From Maribellus sp. YY47 (GTDB lineage: Bacteria > Bacteroidota > Bacteroidia > Bacteroidales > Prolixibacteraceae): DNA of 64,000 nucleotides. This document shows positions 52,843-62,655 of the stretch, one piece after another. Below the pieces are notes generated by a model that was given only the letters and a program-made list of their open reading frames with translations, was not told where the DNA came from and did no database searches. The stretch spans positions 268,330-332,329 of the forward strand of contig NZ_JALGYW010000002.1 in assembly GCF_023111095.1 (NCBI RefSeq), read 5' to 3'. Position 1 is the first letter of the stretch. The number at the start of each line of letters is the position of its first letter. A program made the translations under genes and the position numbers.

Positions 52843-54084
52843 ATGATGAAACTCAACCTATACATCCGGTTTTTCATATTGCTTGCCGTATTGCTGCAAC
52901 TGGGAGGAATTACAGGCCTCCTAAAAGCACAGACTTTTGAGGAAGCCCGAAAATTTGCTTTTAACGGAGAACGCGAAAAGGCCCGCAGCATTTGCCGCGC
53001 AATTCTGCAAGAGGGATTTAATTCGGATGTGGCCCTTTTGATGGGACGAACCTACGCCTGGGACGGAAAATACGATTCGGCACGTGTGGTGCTTCAGAAT
53101 GTTTTGGCACAGCGCCCCGGAAACACCGAAGCCTATGACGCGCTTTCGGATGTGGAATTCTGGTCGGATAACAACGAAAAAGCCATCGAATATTGCGATG
53201 CCGCACTTAAAACCGAGCCCGGTTCTCACGCATTCGCCTTAAAAAAAGCGAGGATTTTATACAGCAGCGAACGCTTTGAAGAAGCAGTGAACGTTCTGGA
53301 AGATTTCCTTCGGCAACATCCCGGGCAAACCGACTTCGTACGAAAACTGAATGAATACCGCTTGGATCTGTTAAAGAACAACATCAAAATCATCTACACC
53401 TTCGACTTTTTTGACGATGATTTTAACCGCGATCCGTGGCAGTTGCTGGCGGTTTCTTACGGAAGAAATACAAAACTGGGAACCGTAATCGGAAGAGTTA
53501 ACTATGCCAGGCGATTTGAAGAAAACGGACTTCAGCTTGAACTGGATGCCTATCCGAAAATCAGTGAGAACAATTACGGCTACCTGAATTATGGTTTTTC
53601 GGACAATGCCCTGTTTCCCAAAAACCGCTACGGTGCGGAATGGTACCATAATTTCCCGCATGCTTTCGAAGGTTCATTGGGAATTCGCCTGCTCGACTTT
53701 AGAGGTTCGACAGTGGATATTTATACCGCAACTTTGGGAAAATACATCGGCAATTACTGGATTTCGTTGCGCTCGTTTGTAACACCCGATTCCGGCGGAA
53801 CTTCGGTTTCCGGATTCCTGTCAGTCCGCCGCTATTTCTCAGATTCTGAAAATTATATCGGACTAAGAGCCGGCTACGGGATTTCGCCCGACGACCGGAG
53901 AAATCCACTCGAAACCCTGGATAAGCTGACACTAAAAACCCGTTCAATCAGGGCTGAGTACAATCATATTTTCAATAAGATTTGGACTTTTAATGCCGCT
54001 GCCGTTGCCGGAAGCGAAGAACGCGAACCGGGAAACTACTCGGGTTATTACACCTTTGATGTCGGGATTTCAAGATTGTTTTAA
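52843..54084 (+). CDS. TPR plus YaiO-type outer-membrane beta-barrel
   Basis: 413 residues. Signal peptide 1-27; TPR repeats about 30-165 (FEEARKFAFNGEREKAR, YDALSDVEFW); then a barrel (about 175-413) of the YaiO family, with repeated aromatic girdle strands and a final F. In PgaA/YaiO systems the TPR region meets the nascent polymer and the barrel exports it. Adjacent to the synthase with no spacer, so it is probably the exit pore of the same system. Confidence 0.88.
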   Translation: MMKLNLYIRFFILLAVLLQLGGITGLLKAQTFEEARKFAFNGEREKARSICRAILQEGFNSDVALLMGRTYAWDGKYDSARVVLQNVLAQRPGNTEAYDALSDVEFWSDNNEKAIEYCDAALKTEPGSHAFALKKARILYSSERFEEAVNVLEDFLRQHPGQTDFVRKLNEYRLDLLKNNIKIIYTFDFFDDDFNRDPWQLLAVSYGRNTKLGTVIGRVNYARRFEENGLQLELDAYPKISENNYGYLNYGFSDNALFPKNRYGAEWYHNFPHAFEGSLGIRLLDFRGSTVDIYTATLGKYIGNYWISLRSFVTPDSGGTSVSGFLSVRRYFSDSENYIGLRAGYGISPDDRRNPLETLDKLTLKTRSIRAEYNHIFNKIWTFNAAAVAGSEEREPGNYSGYYTFDVGISRLF

Positions 54085-54094
54085 AAGTTGATTC

Positions 54095-56116
54095 ATGGCG
54101 AAAGTTGCTGATTCCATCCAGTTGATCATTCGATCGTTCCGGCGTTTTGTAAGCCTAAGTTTCATCCTGGCCGCAATGATTCTGGTCGTTCGCATGTACG
54201 AAGTGGTGGTCACCTCCAACTACTTCAACTACCCGCCCGGAACCATTCTTTATTTGCTCGTCGGATTAAAATACGACCTTTTGCTTTACCTGCGGATCTC
54301 AGCCATTTTGGTTCTTCCTTTTTTAGGGATCGCTTATTTCAGTCAAAAAGCTGCGCGTTACTTTTTTATCCTCGTTTCGGTTTTGCTGGTGTTGGGCGAC
54401 ATGCTGCTCCTAAAGTATTTCTCAGCTTCAATGGTACCACTGGGCGCCGATCTGTTTGGCTACTCAGTGAAAGAGATAAAACAAACCATACAGGTATCGG
54501 GAGAACTAAAAATAGTACCCTTTGTCTTTATGGCGCTTTTCCTGCTGTACATGATCCGTATTTTCCAACGGCATGTATATTACAAACTAAAACCATGGAT
54601 GCTCGGCGTTTTTTGCATTCTAATGATTGCCTCCCTTCTTCCCCTCTCCTTTTTGAAGCAGCAACCTTCAAACTACAACAACGAGTTCAGCATGTTTGCT
54701 GCCACCAATAAGTTGAACTTTTTTGGTGAAAGCGTCGTCAATCATTATTTATACAAAGGGGAACTGGATCAGCAAAACTATACTTTCAAAACTTCGGAGG
54801 TAACAGAAGACGGTACTTTTTCTTACGTCGACGCGGAGTATCCGTTTTTGCATACAGAAACCACTCCGGATATTCTCAGTCCCTATTTTCAGCTGAAAGA
54901 AACGCCTCCCAACCTGGTTTTTATCGTGGTCGAAAGTCTGGGGCGGGCTTACAGCGGAGAAGATGCTTATTTGGGCAGCTTTACTCCGTTTCTCGATTCG
55001 CTGATGCAGCACAGCCTTTACTGGGAAAATTGTCTCAGCACTTCGGGAAGAACATTTGAAGTGCTGCCGTCGACACTGGCATCGCTTCCATTCGGAAAGA
55101 AAGGTTTTACGGAACTGGGTGAAAATATGCCCGATCATATCAGTTTAATCAGTTTGCTCAAAAACGAAGCGGCTTACAAAAGTTCCTTCACATACGGAGG
55201 AGAAGCCCACTTCGATAATATGGATGTGTTTCTGAACCGTCAGGGCGTTGACGAAATTATCGACAATTCAAATTTTGGAGCGGACTATGAAAAACTTCCG
55301 GCTTCCGCCAGCGGTTTTACCTGGGGATTCGGCGACCGAGAAATTTTCAGGCGCTACCTCAGCAAAATTCAGACAGATACTGTACAACCCCGGATTGATG
55401 TAATGATGACACTGGCCATGCACGATCCGTTCAATGTTCCTGACCAGGATAAATACATTGCAGAATTTCAGCAACGGGTAAATGCGCTAAATCTGGATGA
55501 TAAAACGCGCACCTTTAACCACGGCTACGACAAACAATTCTCCACCGTGTTGTATTTCGACGATGCGTTGAGGTATTTCTTCCGGGAATACTGTCAACTC
55601 CCCTCGTTCGAAAACACGATTTTTGTAATTACCGGCGACCACCGCATGCCCGAAATCCCGATCAGCACTCAGCTCGACAGGTTTCATGTACCGCTGGTGA
55701 TTTACTCTCCGATGCTGAAAAAAGCAGAGAAATTCTCATCGGTTGTTACTCATTTCGACATCACACCTTCGCTGGTGGCCCTACTGGATGGCAATAACAT
55801 GATTTCGCGCCCTGCAGTAGCTGCCTGGATCGGACACGGGTTGGACGATCACAAAGACTTCCGAAACCGGAATTCCTATCCGCTAATGCGAAATAAAAAT
55901 GAGATTCTCGATTTTATTGATGAAGATATGATGCTGGCAAACGGGATAATTTACCAGGTTTACAAGAACATGGATATTGAACCGGAAAAAGCTTCTCAAA
56001 AAACAGAAGAGATAAAAGCAAAACTGGATAATTTCATCCTAAAGAACAACTATGCCTGCTTCAACAACAAACTCATCCCCGACTCTTTAATGCAATATAG
56101 CGGCAGTAAAAAATAG
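54095..56116 (+). CDS. LTA-synthase-like membrane phosphotransferase (sulfatase fold)
   Basis: 673 residues. Five N-terminal helices (about 14-200) and an extracytoplasmic sulfatase/alkaline-phosphatase-fold domain (about 270-620). Nucleophile Thr in SGRTFEVLPST, metal ligands in VVESLGRAYSGE, AMHDPFN and TGDHRMPE. The fold transfers phosphoglycerol or phosphoethanolamine. As last gene of the polysaccharide operon (10 bases after the barrel), it may decorate the polymer or a lipid. Acceptor and donor unknown. Confidence 0.9.
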   Translation: MAKVADSIQLIIRSFRRFVSLSFILAAMILVVRMYEVVVTSNYFNYPPGTILYLLVGLKYDLLLYLRISAILVLPFLGIAYFSQKAARYFFILVSVLLVLGDMLLLKYFSASMVPLGADLFGYSVKEIKQTIQVSGELKIVPFVFMALFLLYMIRIFQRHVYYKLKPWMLGVFCILMIASLLPLSFLKQQPSNYNNEFSMFAATNKLNFFGESVVNHYLYKGELDQQNYTFKTSEVTEDGTFSYVDAEYPFLHTETTPDILSPYFQLKETPPNLVFIVVESLGRAYSGEDAYLGSFTPFLDSLMQHSLYWENCLSTSGRTFEVLPSTLASLPFGKKGFTELGENMPDHISLISLLKNEAAYKSSFTYGGEAHFDNMDVFLNRQGVDEIIDNSNFGADYEKLPASASGFTWGFGDREIFRRYLSKIQTDTVQPRIDVMMTLAMHDPFNVPDQDKYIAEFQQRVNALNLDDKTRTFNHGYDKQFSTVLYFDDALRYFFREYCQLPSFENTIFVITGDHRMPEIPISTQLDRFHVPLVIYSPMLKKAEKFSSVVTHFDITPSLVALLDGNNMISRPAVAAWIGHGLDDHKDFRNRNSYPLMRNKNEILDFIDEDMMLANGIIYQVYKNMDIEPEKASQKTEEIKAKLDNFILKNNYACFNNKLIPDSLMQYSGSKK

Positions 56117-56166
56117 ACTTTAAACTTTCATCAGGTAAAGGTGTTCTTTCCTGAAAGACGTATTTC

Positions 56167-56718
56167 ATGCAAACCTGTATTTCAATTCTTCGGGGAATAA
56201 ATGTAAGTGGCCGGAACAGCATAAAAATGGCCGATTTAAAAACGGCGTATGAAGCGCTCGGATTTCAACGAGTCACCACCTACATTCAAAGTGGAAATGT
56301 AGTTTTTGAATCTTCCGAAACAGATCAGGAAAAGCTGTCAAAAAAAATCCATCTTCAGATACAGTCGACTTTTGGTTATGATATTCCAGTATTGGTAGTA
56401 AATGTTGACAGCTGGCAGCAAATCATCGAACAAAATCCTTTTGCAAAAGACAGCTCAAAAGATCCGGCATTTTTGCATGTAACTTTTCTGGCTTCCGCTC
56501 CGGAACTTTCGAGCAAGGATGCCATTCTTACCAGGCTATCGAACGGAGAAGAAATACAAATTACTTCCGGGGCTGTTTACTTGTATTGCCCGCATGGTTA
56601 TGGCCGTACCAAACTAAACAATAACTTTCTGGAAGCCAAACTGGGTGTTCAGGCTACCACCCGTAACTGGAAAACAACATTAAAACTGTTGGAAATAGCA
56701 AAAAACGTTTGGCTATGA
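56167..56718 (+). CDS. DUF1697 protein
   Basis: 183 residues, full-length DUF1697 (MQTCISILRGINVSGRN start, VTTYIQSGNVVF, LYCPHGYGRTKL, TTRNWKTTLKL). A small cytoplasmic protein of unknown function. It follows the phosphotransferase by 50 bases, but the family occurs in many contexts, so no functional link is claimed. Confidence 0.9.
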   Translation: MQTCISILRGINVSGRNSIKMADLKTAYEALGFQRVTTYIQSGNVVFESSETDQEKLSKKIHLQIQSTFGYDIPVLVVNVDSWQQIIEQNPFAKDSSKDPAFLHVTFLASAPELSSKDAILTRLSNGEEIQITSGAVYLYCPHGYGRTKLNNNFLEAKLGVQATTRNWKTTLKLLEIAKNVWL

Positions 56719-56769
56719 AAACCAAACAATCATGATTCTCGGGAATCACCAACAGATATGAAAGTAATG

Positions 56770-56850
56770 AACTTTACTCTCCCTCGCTCCCTCTCTATGC
56801 CTAAAGAGGGAAGATTGTGTCGCAGGCACAATCAGGGTGAGTCAGACAAT
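56770..56850. repeat. Intergenic repeat with GATTGTG/CACAATC stem
   Basis: Contains GATTGTG (56813-56819) and CACAATC (56827-56833) around a 7-base loop, flanked by CCCTC/GAGGG stretches. It looks like a dispersed noncoding repeat; only one copy is in the window. Confidence 0.35.
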
Positions 56851-56891
56851 ATTGAAACTTATTTTGCTATTGATTTTCGATAAACTTTCAG

Positions 56892-56923
56892 AAAAAAACC
56901 GCCCATTTCAGAGCGGTTTCTTT
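56892..56923 (-). terminator. Terminator of the GSIII gene
   Basis: AAACCGC (56896-56902) and GCGGTTT (56913-56919), with a run of seven T on the minus strand, just after the GSIII stop. Confidence 0.75.
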
Positions 56924-56928
56924 AAAGT

Positions 56929-59121
56929 TTATCTTACAAACAGCAACTCCCGGTATTTAGGTAGCGGCCATTTTTCGTTGTCAACTATTAATTCGAGCTT
57001 GTCGATGTGATCACGAATATCATCAAGGAACGGACGCACTTCTCCGTTATATACTTTGGCCCGCTGATGTACATCCTCAATTTTATTGGCCCGTGCACGT
57101 GTTTCGGTCATCGCTTTCCGTTTGGCTTTGATCTCAGAAACATGATGACCGATTTCACGAATCAGCTCCAGACGCCCACTGGCCATTTCTTCATATTCTT
57201 CAGGCGAAAAAATGTCTTTCAGGTGTTTCACATTCTCCAGCAACATGGTCTGGTACTCCACCGCAGTAGGAACAATGTGATTGATGGCCATATCCGCCAG
57301 CACGCGAGCCTCAATCTGGATCTTCATCACAAACTTCTCGTACTCCACTTCTACACGTCCGCGAAGTTCCGACTCGTTTAGCACACCCTGCTTGGCAAAC
57401 AGTTTTGTGCTGTCTGGTTTCAAGTACGCTTCCAGTGCTTCCGGCACACTATTTACGTTCGACAGCCCGCGTTTTTTCGCTTCCTTTATCCATTCTTCGC
57501 TGTAACCGTCTCCGTTAAAACGTATGGGTTTCGATTTGATGATCAGCTCTTTCAACACCTGGAAAATGGCTTCATCTTTTTTCACCCCTTTGTTGTCGAT
57601 CAACTTATCGACGGCCACTTTAAACTTCTGCAGCTGATTGGCTACCAGGGTATTCAATACGATCAAAGCCGATGCATTATTCGCAGATGACCCGATGGCA
57701 CGAAATTCGAAACGGTTACCCGTAAAGGCAAAAGGCGAAGTCCGGTTACGATCGGTGTTATCCAGAATAATTTCCGGAATACGTCCGATATTTAGTTTGA
57801 GCGCCGTTTTTTCATCCGGTGTCATTTTACGATCCACCACAGCTTCCTCCATCAAATCGAGCATGTTCGACACTTCTGAACCAAGAAATACCGATAAAAT
57901 AGATGGCGGCGCCTCGTTGGCTCCAAGGCGGTGAGCATTGGATGCCGTAAGTATACTCGCCCGAAGCAAATCCTGTCCGTCGTACACCGCCTGCATGGTG
58001 TTTACCACAAAGGTCAAAAACTGCAGGTTCGACTTCGGATTTTTACCTGGCTGGTACACATTTACGCCCGTATTGGTGGTCAGCGACCAGTTGTTGTGTT
58101 TTCCGGAACCGTTTATTCCTGCAAAAGGTTTTTCATGAAAAAGAATACGGAATTTATGTTTCCGCGCAATCTTTTGCATAATATCCATCATCAGTTGGTT
58201 GTGGTCGTTGGCCAGGTTGGCTTCTTCGTATATCGGCGCAAATTCAAACTGATTCGGCGCCACCTCGTTGTGACGGGTTTTTACCGGAATACCCAGTTTG
58301 TAGGCCTCGTTTTCCACATCCTGCATAAAGCGGTTGGCACGTGTCGGAATCGACGAAAAATAATGATCGGCCAGCTGTTGGTCTTTGGATGATGCATGCC
58401 CCATCAATGTTCTGCCGGTAAGCATCAAATCAGGACGCGCCATAAACAACGCTTCGTCGATCAGAAAATATTCCTGTTCCCAGCCCAGGTTAGCCTGAAC
58501 CGAAGTCACATTTTTATCAAAATACTGACATACTTCGGTGGCCGCTTTATTCACCGCCTGCAAAGCACGCAAAAGTGGTGTTTTATAGTCGAGCGCATCA
58601 CCGGTGTACGAAATAAAAATCGTGGGAATGGTTAGCGTTGTTTCGCTAATAAAAGCCGGAGAGGTTGGATCCCAGGCCGTGTAACCCCGCGCTTCAAATG
58701 TTTGCCGGATACCGCCGCTTGGAAAAGAAGAGGCATCAGGTTCCTGTTGCGACAACAAATTCCCCGAAAACGATTCAATCACTCCCCCATCGGTGCCGTG
58801 TACAATAAAAGCGTCGTGCTTTTCGGCAGTTCCGTCGGTTAAGGGATGAAACCAGTGGGTATAATGCGTGGCTCCGTTTTCTATGGCCCAGGCTTTCATT
58901 CCCTGTGCCACCTGATCGGCCATTTTTCGGTCGATGGTTGTACCATTTTCAATCGCATCGGTTACTGCTTTGTACGCCTCACGCGACAGGTACTTTTTCA
59001 TTTTTGCTTTATCAAAAACCAGCATTCCGAAATAGTCCGACACCAGGTTCTCTTCCCTGACAATCTCATCGGGTTTGCGGTTTAACATCTCTTCGAGTGC
59101 TTTAAATCTGAACTGTGCCAT
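56929..59121 (-). CDS. glnN: Glutamine synthetase type III
   Basis: 730 residues, the GSIII length. N-terminal GSIII-specific region (FGMLVFDKAKM ... HWFHPLTD) and catalytic motifs (WEQEYFLID, NEVAPNQFEF, GSGKHNNWS, RLGANEAPPS). Converts glutamate, ammonia and ATP to glutamine; the usual ammonia-assimilating GS of Bacteroidota. A -7 box is 35 bases upstream. Divergent from the GS-like gene at 59363. Confidence 0.96.
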   Translation of the reverse strand: MAQFRFKALEEMLNRKPDEIVREENLVSDYFGMLVFDKAKMKKYLSREAYKAVTDAIENGTTIDRKMADQVAQGMKAWAIENGATHYTHWFHPLTDGTAEKHDAFIVHGTDGGVIESFSGNLLSQQEPDASSFPSGGIRQTFEARGYTAWDPTSPAFISETTLTIPTIFISYTGDALDYKTPLLRALQAVNKAATEVCQYFDKNVTSVQANLGWEQEYFLIDEALFMARPDLMLTGRTLMGHASSKDQQLADHYFSSIPTRANRFMQDVENEAYKLGIPVKTRHNEVAPNQFEFAPIYEEANLANDHNQLMMDIMQKIARKHKFRILFHEKPFAGINGSGKHNNWSLTTNTGVNVYQPGKNPKSNLQFLTFVVNTMQAVYDGQDLLRASILTASNAHRLGANEAPPSILSVFLGSEVSNMLDLMEEAVVDRKMTPDEKTALKLNIGRIPEIILDNTDRNRTSPFAFTGNRFEFRAIGSSANNASALIVLNTLVANQLQKFKVAVDKLIDNKGVKKDEAIFQVLKELIIKSKPIRFNGDGYSEEWIKEAKKRGLSNVNSVPEALEAYLKPDSTKLFAKQGVLNESELRGRVEVEYEKFVMKIQIEARVLADMAINHIVPTAVEYQTMLLENVKHLKDIFSPEEYEEMASGRLELIREIGHHVSEIKAKRKAMTETRARANKIEDVHQRAKVYNGEVRPFLDDIRDHIDKLELIVDNEKWPLPKYRELLFVR

Positions 59122-59155
59122 TGTATGAAGTTTAAGTCTGATAAATGTCTGAATT

Positions 59156-59163
59156 CAAAAATA
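59156..59163 (-). promoter_or_regulatory. -7 box of glnN
   Basis: Minus-strand TATTTTTG, 35 bases upstream of the ATG; no -33 TTTG at 19-21 bases. Confidence 0.4.
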
Positions 59164-59362
59164 ACATTTATCGAACTAATCTTTCATTCAAACAGGGACC
59201 AATCATTAAAATTCATTATAATTTTTCATTACACACCATCTTTAAAGGGACCTCTTTCTAAAAAACACTAAAAAAAGAACGATCTTTGACCACGGAAAGA
59301 ATAGGAGTGAGATTTGAAAATTACTCCAACAAACAGTATTTTGCCACTAAAATCAAGAACGA

Positions 59363-60718
59363 ATGAATAAGGCTGAGATTCTCTATAAAATTCAAAATTC
59401 AGATACAAAAAAAATAAAGATCGCATTCTCAGATATCGACGGCATTTTACGTGGAAAATACATTCACCGCGATAAATTTCTGAATGCAGTTGAAAACGGA
59501 CTGGGCTTTTGCGATGTGATATTTGGCTGGGACTGCAACGACAAATGTTATGACAATGCAGAAATCACCGGCTGGCACAGCGGTTACCCCGATGCAAAAG
59601 CCAGAATTGATTTATCTACGTTTCGTGAAATCCCCTGGGAAAAAAACACTCCTTTTTTTCTGGGCGATTTTAGCGGCGATCCCAAATATGCTGCGACTGT
59701 CTGCTCGCGAAGTTTGTTGATGCGAATTGCAGAAGAATGCAAAACAATGGGATACACCCCCATATTTTCGCAGGAATTTGAGTGGTTCAATTTCCGCGGA
59801 ACACCCGGCGAAATAAGTGCGGCGAATTTCGAGGAACTGACTCCAATTACCCCGGGAATGTTTGGGTACTCGGTAATACGCACCTCGTTAAACCAGGACT
59901 ATTTTCACGAATTATTTGACCTGCTCGAACAATTTGATGTTCCGTTGGAAGGGATGCACACCGAAACCGGCCCCGGAGTAATGGAAGCAACGGTAATTCA
60001 CGACGAAGTACTACAGGCAGCCGACAAGGCGATTCTATTCAAAACATCGGTAAAGGAAATCGCTTACCGGCATCAGTTTGTAGCTACGTTCATGGCCAAA
60101 TGGAATTTGAATCTTCCCGGAAGCGGCGGCCACCTGCACCAAAGTCTTTGGGATACTGACAACAGGAACAACCTGTTTTTCGATGCAAACGATCCGAACA
60201 AGATGAGCGACACGATGAAACACTATATTGCCGGGCAATTGCACTGCCTTCCCGAAATACTGCCAATGTTTGCACCCAATCCAAACAGCTACAAGCGATT
60301 GAGCGGCGGCGACTGGGCTCCCTCCACCCTCACCTGGGGAATTGACAACCGAACCACTTCGATTCGCGCCATTCCCGGAATGCCCAAATCGACCCGAATA
60401 GAGACCCGTGTGCCCGGAGCCGACACCAATGCTTACCTTGTTATGGCAGCAGCTCTTGCCGCAGGTTTGTACGGAATAAAAAAGCAGCTTCCGCTGGATG
60501 AAGCAACTTCGGGAAACGGTTATCAAAACAAATCGCACGGCACACTTCCGGTAACACTCGAAGAAGCGACGAAAAAAATGGCTGAGTCAGAAATTGCCGC
60601 TGAGTTATTTGGGCACGATTTTGTAAAACACTTTACTGCCACCCGCGAATGGGAATGCCGGCAAATCGACAAGAATGATCCGAAGTGGGAACTTAAAAGA
60701 TATTTTGAAATTATTTAG
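59363..60718 (+). CDS. Glutamine-synthetase-family ligase (PuuA/GlnA3-like)
   Basis: 451 residues. GS catalytic motifs are present: SQEFEWFNF, HTETGPGVMEAT, GSGGHLHQSL, NPNSYKRL and RIETRVPGAD. The sequence is closer to gamma-glutamyl-amine ligases (PuuA/GlnA3) than to GSI, and lacks the Tyr adenylylation loop. It is therefore likely to join glutamate to an amine other than ammonia. First gene of a unit with an APH-fold kinase and a HAD phosphatase (35- and 5-base gaps). Confidence 0.88.
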   Translation: MNKAEILYKIQNSDTKKIKIAFSDIDGILRGKYIHRDKFLNAVENGLGFCDVIFGWDCNDKCYDNAEITGWHSGYPDAKARIDLSTFREIPWEKNTPFFLGDFSGDPKYAATVCSRSLLMRIAEECKTMGYTPIFSQEFEWFNFRGTPGEISAANFEELTPITPGMFGYSVIRTSLNQDYFHELFDLLEQFDVPLEGMHTETGPGVMEATVIHDEVLQAADKAILFKTSVKEIAYRHQFVATFMAKWNLNLPGSGGHLHQSLWDTDNRNNLFFDANDPNKMSDTMKHYIAGQLHCLPEILPMFAPNPNSYKRLSGGDWAPSTLTWGIDNRTTSIRAIPGMPKSTRIETRVPGADTNAYLVMAAALAAGLYGIKKQLPLDEATSGNGYQNKSHGTLPVTLEEATKKMAESEIAAELFGHDFVKHFTATREWECRQIDKNDPKWELKRYFEII

Positions 60719-60752
60719 CTTATTTTTGGGGACAAATAACGGTTAAATAGGA

Positions 60753-61790
60753 ATGGATTATTCGCAAATCATAAAACTGGCCTGGCGCGAACTCGATGGC
60801 GACCGACACGAAATCAAAGGGGTGTTTGACGTGAGTGCCAAAGTTTCGACCAACCATGTATACAAAGTATCGTTTTACAAGCGTGAGCCTGTTTTTGCCA
60901 AACTTTCGGAATACGGACATTACGAAGATTTCAAAGAGGACCACATCATCATTAACAACCTGGCCAACAACCTTGAATTTCCGTATCAGATGTTTTTGGC
61001 ACAGTCGCTGGTAAAACGCAACGAATTATTTATTTACCGTTACCACGAAGAAGAAAGAAGCGCCTGGGTGGTTTTCTACAACCCGATCCTGATTAAAGAA
61101 AAGCTGCCGCGGCGGCTCGAAGAGAAGCAAATTAAAAAGCTGGGGCGCGAACTCGCCCGTTTTCATAAAGCCTGTACGAATGTTTCCAACCAGTTACCTC
61201 ATTCGTCCAAAAATGTAATCATGGACATCCAGCGGCTCAAGCGCTCGATAAACATGGACGAAATTAAAATGTGTGAAGCTCACCGGGATATGATCCTTCG
61301 CCATGCCGATCATTTCCTGGAGAATGCCGACAAAGCCAATTACATGACCGAAATTGAAACCATTCCGGTTTTTGTGGATTGGAACATTGGCAATTTTTCG
61401 GTAACCAGTGACGGAAAATTTTATTCGCGCTGGGATTACGACTGGTTTCGCATGTCGTCGCGCGTAATGGATTTTTACTTTTTTGCCCGTGTGGTGTCCG
61501 ATGTCGGCGATCGTACGGTATTCAGCTACCTGGTTGACCCGCTCATGGAAGACCGCTTTATGATGTTTCTAAAAGAATACCACCGCATATTTCCGCTAAC
61601 TGAACCCGAAGTCCGTCTGATTAAAGAAACCTATCGCTTTTTTATCCTGAATTACGTAATCAAGGACGGCCCTTATTTTTTCAGAAAATACTATTCCAAC
61701 AAACTGATCAAAGAGGCTTATGACACCTATTTCCCGGTAATGGATGCCAATTACCGGGTTGAAAAAATATTAAAGACCTTAAAATTATAA
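60753..61790 (+). CDS. APH-fold small-molecule kinase
   Basis: 345 residues. Kinase N-lobe (VYKVSFYKREPVFAKL, with nucleotide Lys), a C-lobe Brenner-like motif VDWNIGNF (D and N in place of HxDxxxxN), and WDYDWF as the metal-binding DxD. Resembles aminoglycoside phosphotransferase/HSK2 kinases. The neighbouring ligase, phosphatase and aminotransferase suggest phosphorylation of an amino-acid-derived intermediate. Substrate unknown. Confidence 0.8.
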   Translation: MDYSQIIKLAWRELDGDRHEIKGVFDVSAKVSTNHVYKVSFYKREPVFAKLSEYGHYEDFKEDHIIINNLANNLEFPYQMFLAQSLVKRNELFIYRYHEEERSAWVVFYNPILIKEKLPRRLEEKQIKKLGRELARFHKACTNVSNQLPHSSKNVIMDIQRLKRSINMDEIKMCEAHRDMILRHADHFLENADKANYMTEIETIPVFVDWNIGNFSVTSDGKFYSRWDYDWFRMSSRVMDFYFFARVVSDVGDRTVFSYLVDPLMEDRFMMFLKEYHRIFPLTEPEVRLIKETYRFFILNYVIKDGPYFFRKYYSNKLIKEAYDTYFPVMDANYRVEKILKTLKL

Positions 61791-61795
61791 GCAGT

Positions 61796-62653
61796 ATGTT
61801 GCGAACAAAAAGTTTTAAAAGCATCGTAAAAAACTACAAGGCAGTATTTTTTGATGCCTTTGGGGTACTTAAAAATCACAGTGGATTGATCCAGGACATT
61901 CACCACACGTTTGAATACCTGGAAGAAAAAGGAATCTATTATTATGTGCTCACCAACGACTCGTCGCGAAGCCCTGAAGAGCTTTCGAACTGGTACGTAA
62001 AAAGAGGACTGAGCTGCATAACCACCGATAAAATCCTGTCTTCAGGGATGCTGGCCATGGAGTTTTTCAAGACCAAACTCCAGGATGGAAATTCGGTTGC
62101 TTACCTGGGGACAAAAGAATCGGCCCACTACATCGAAACTGCCGGACTGCAAACCGTGCCGATCAGCGACATCGATTTGAAGAACATTGATCACATTCAA
62201 TCGTTTGCTTTTCTGGACGATGAAGGCTTCGACTGGAACGTCGACATTAATAAGGCCATTAACCTGCTCCGAAAGAAAAACATGAACGTGGTAGTTGCCA
62301 ATACCGACAAAAACTACCCGGTAAACAAAAACGACATTTCGATAGCCATTGGCGGCCTGGCCGACCTGGTTGAAAAAATTCTGGGGAAAAAGTTCATTCG
62401 CTTTGGAAAACCCGATGCGCAAATGTTTTTACTGGCCTACGAACGTGCCCTGCAAGACATTCGTGTAAAAAGAGATGAGATACTGATGGTCGGCGACACG
62501 CTCTTCACCGATATAATTGGCGGCAATAAATTTGGTTTGGATACTGCACTGGTACTCTCCGGAAATACCTTACCCGAGATGGCCAGCATCCGAATCGGAA
62601 GCTCAGGAATAATTCCGACCTATGTTTGCGAATCGGCTGTAATAGAACCTTGA
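61796..62653 (+). CDS. HAD-IIA (NagD-like) phosphatase
   Basis: 285 residues. Nucleophile region FFDAFGVLKN (first Asp near 20), TNDSSRSPEEL, GKPDAQMF with catalytic Lys, and MVGDTLFTDIIGG. The family dephosphorylates small metabolites such as phosphoglycolate, glycerol phosphate or PLP. Starts 5 bases after the kinase stop. Confidence 0.88.
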   Translation: MLRTKSFKSIVKNYKAVFFDAFGVLKNHSGLIQDIHHTFEYLEEKGIYYYVLTNDSSRSPEELSNWYVKRGLSCITTDKILSSGMLAMEFFKTKLQDGNSVAYLGTKESAHYIETAGLQTVPISDIDLKNIDHIQSFAFLDDEGFDWNVDINKAINLLRKKNMNVVVANTDKNYPVNKNDISIAIGGLADLVEKILGKKFIRFGKPDAQMFLLAYERALQDIRVKRDEILMVGDTLFTDIIGGNKFGLDTALVLSGNTLPEMASIRIGSSGIIPTYVCESAVIEP

Positions 62654-62655
62654 TT

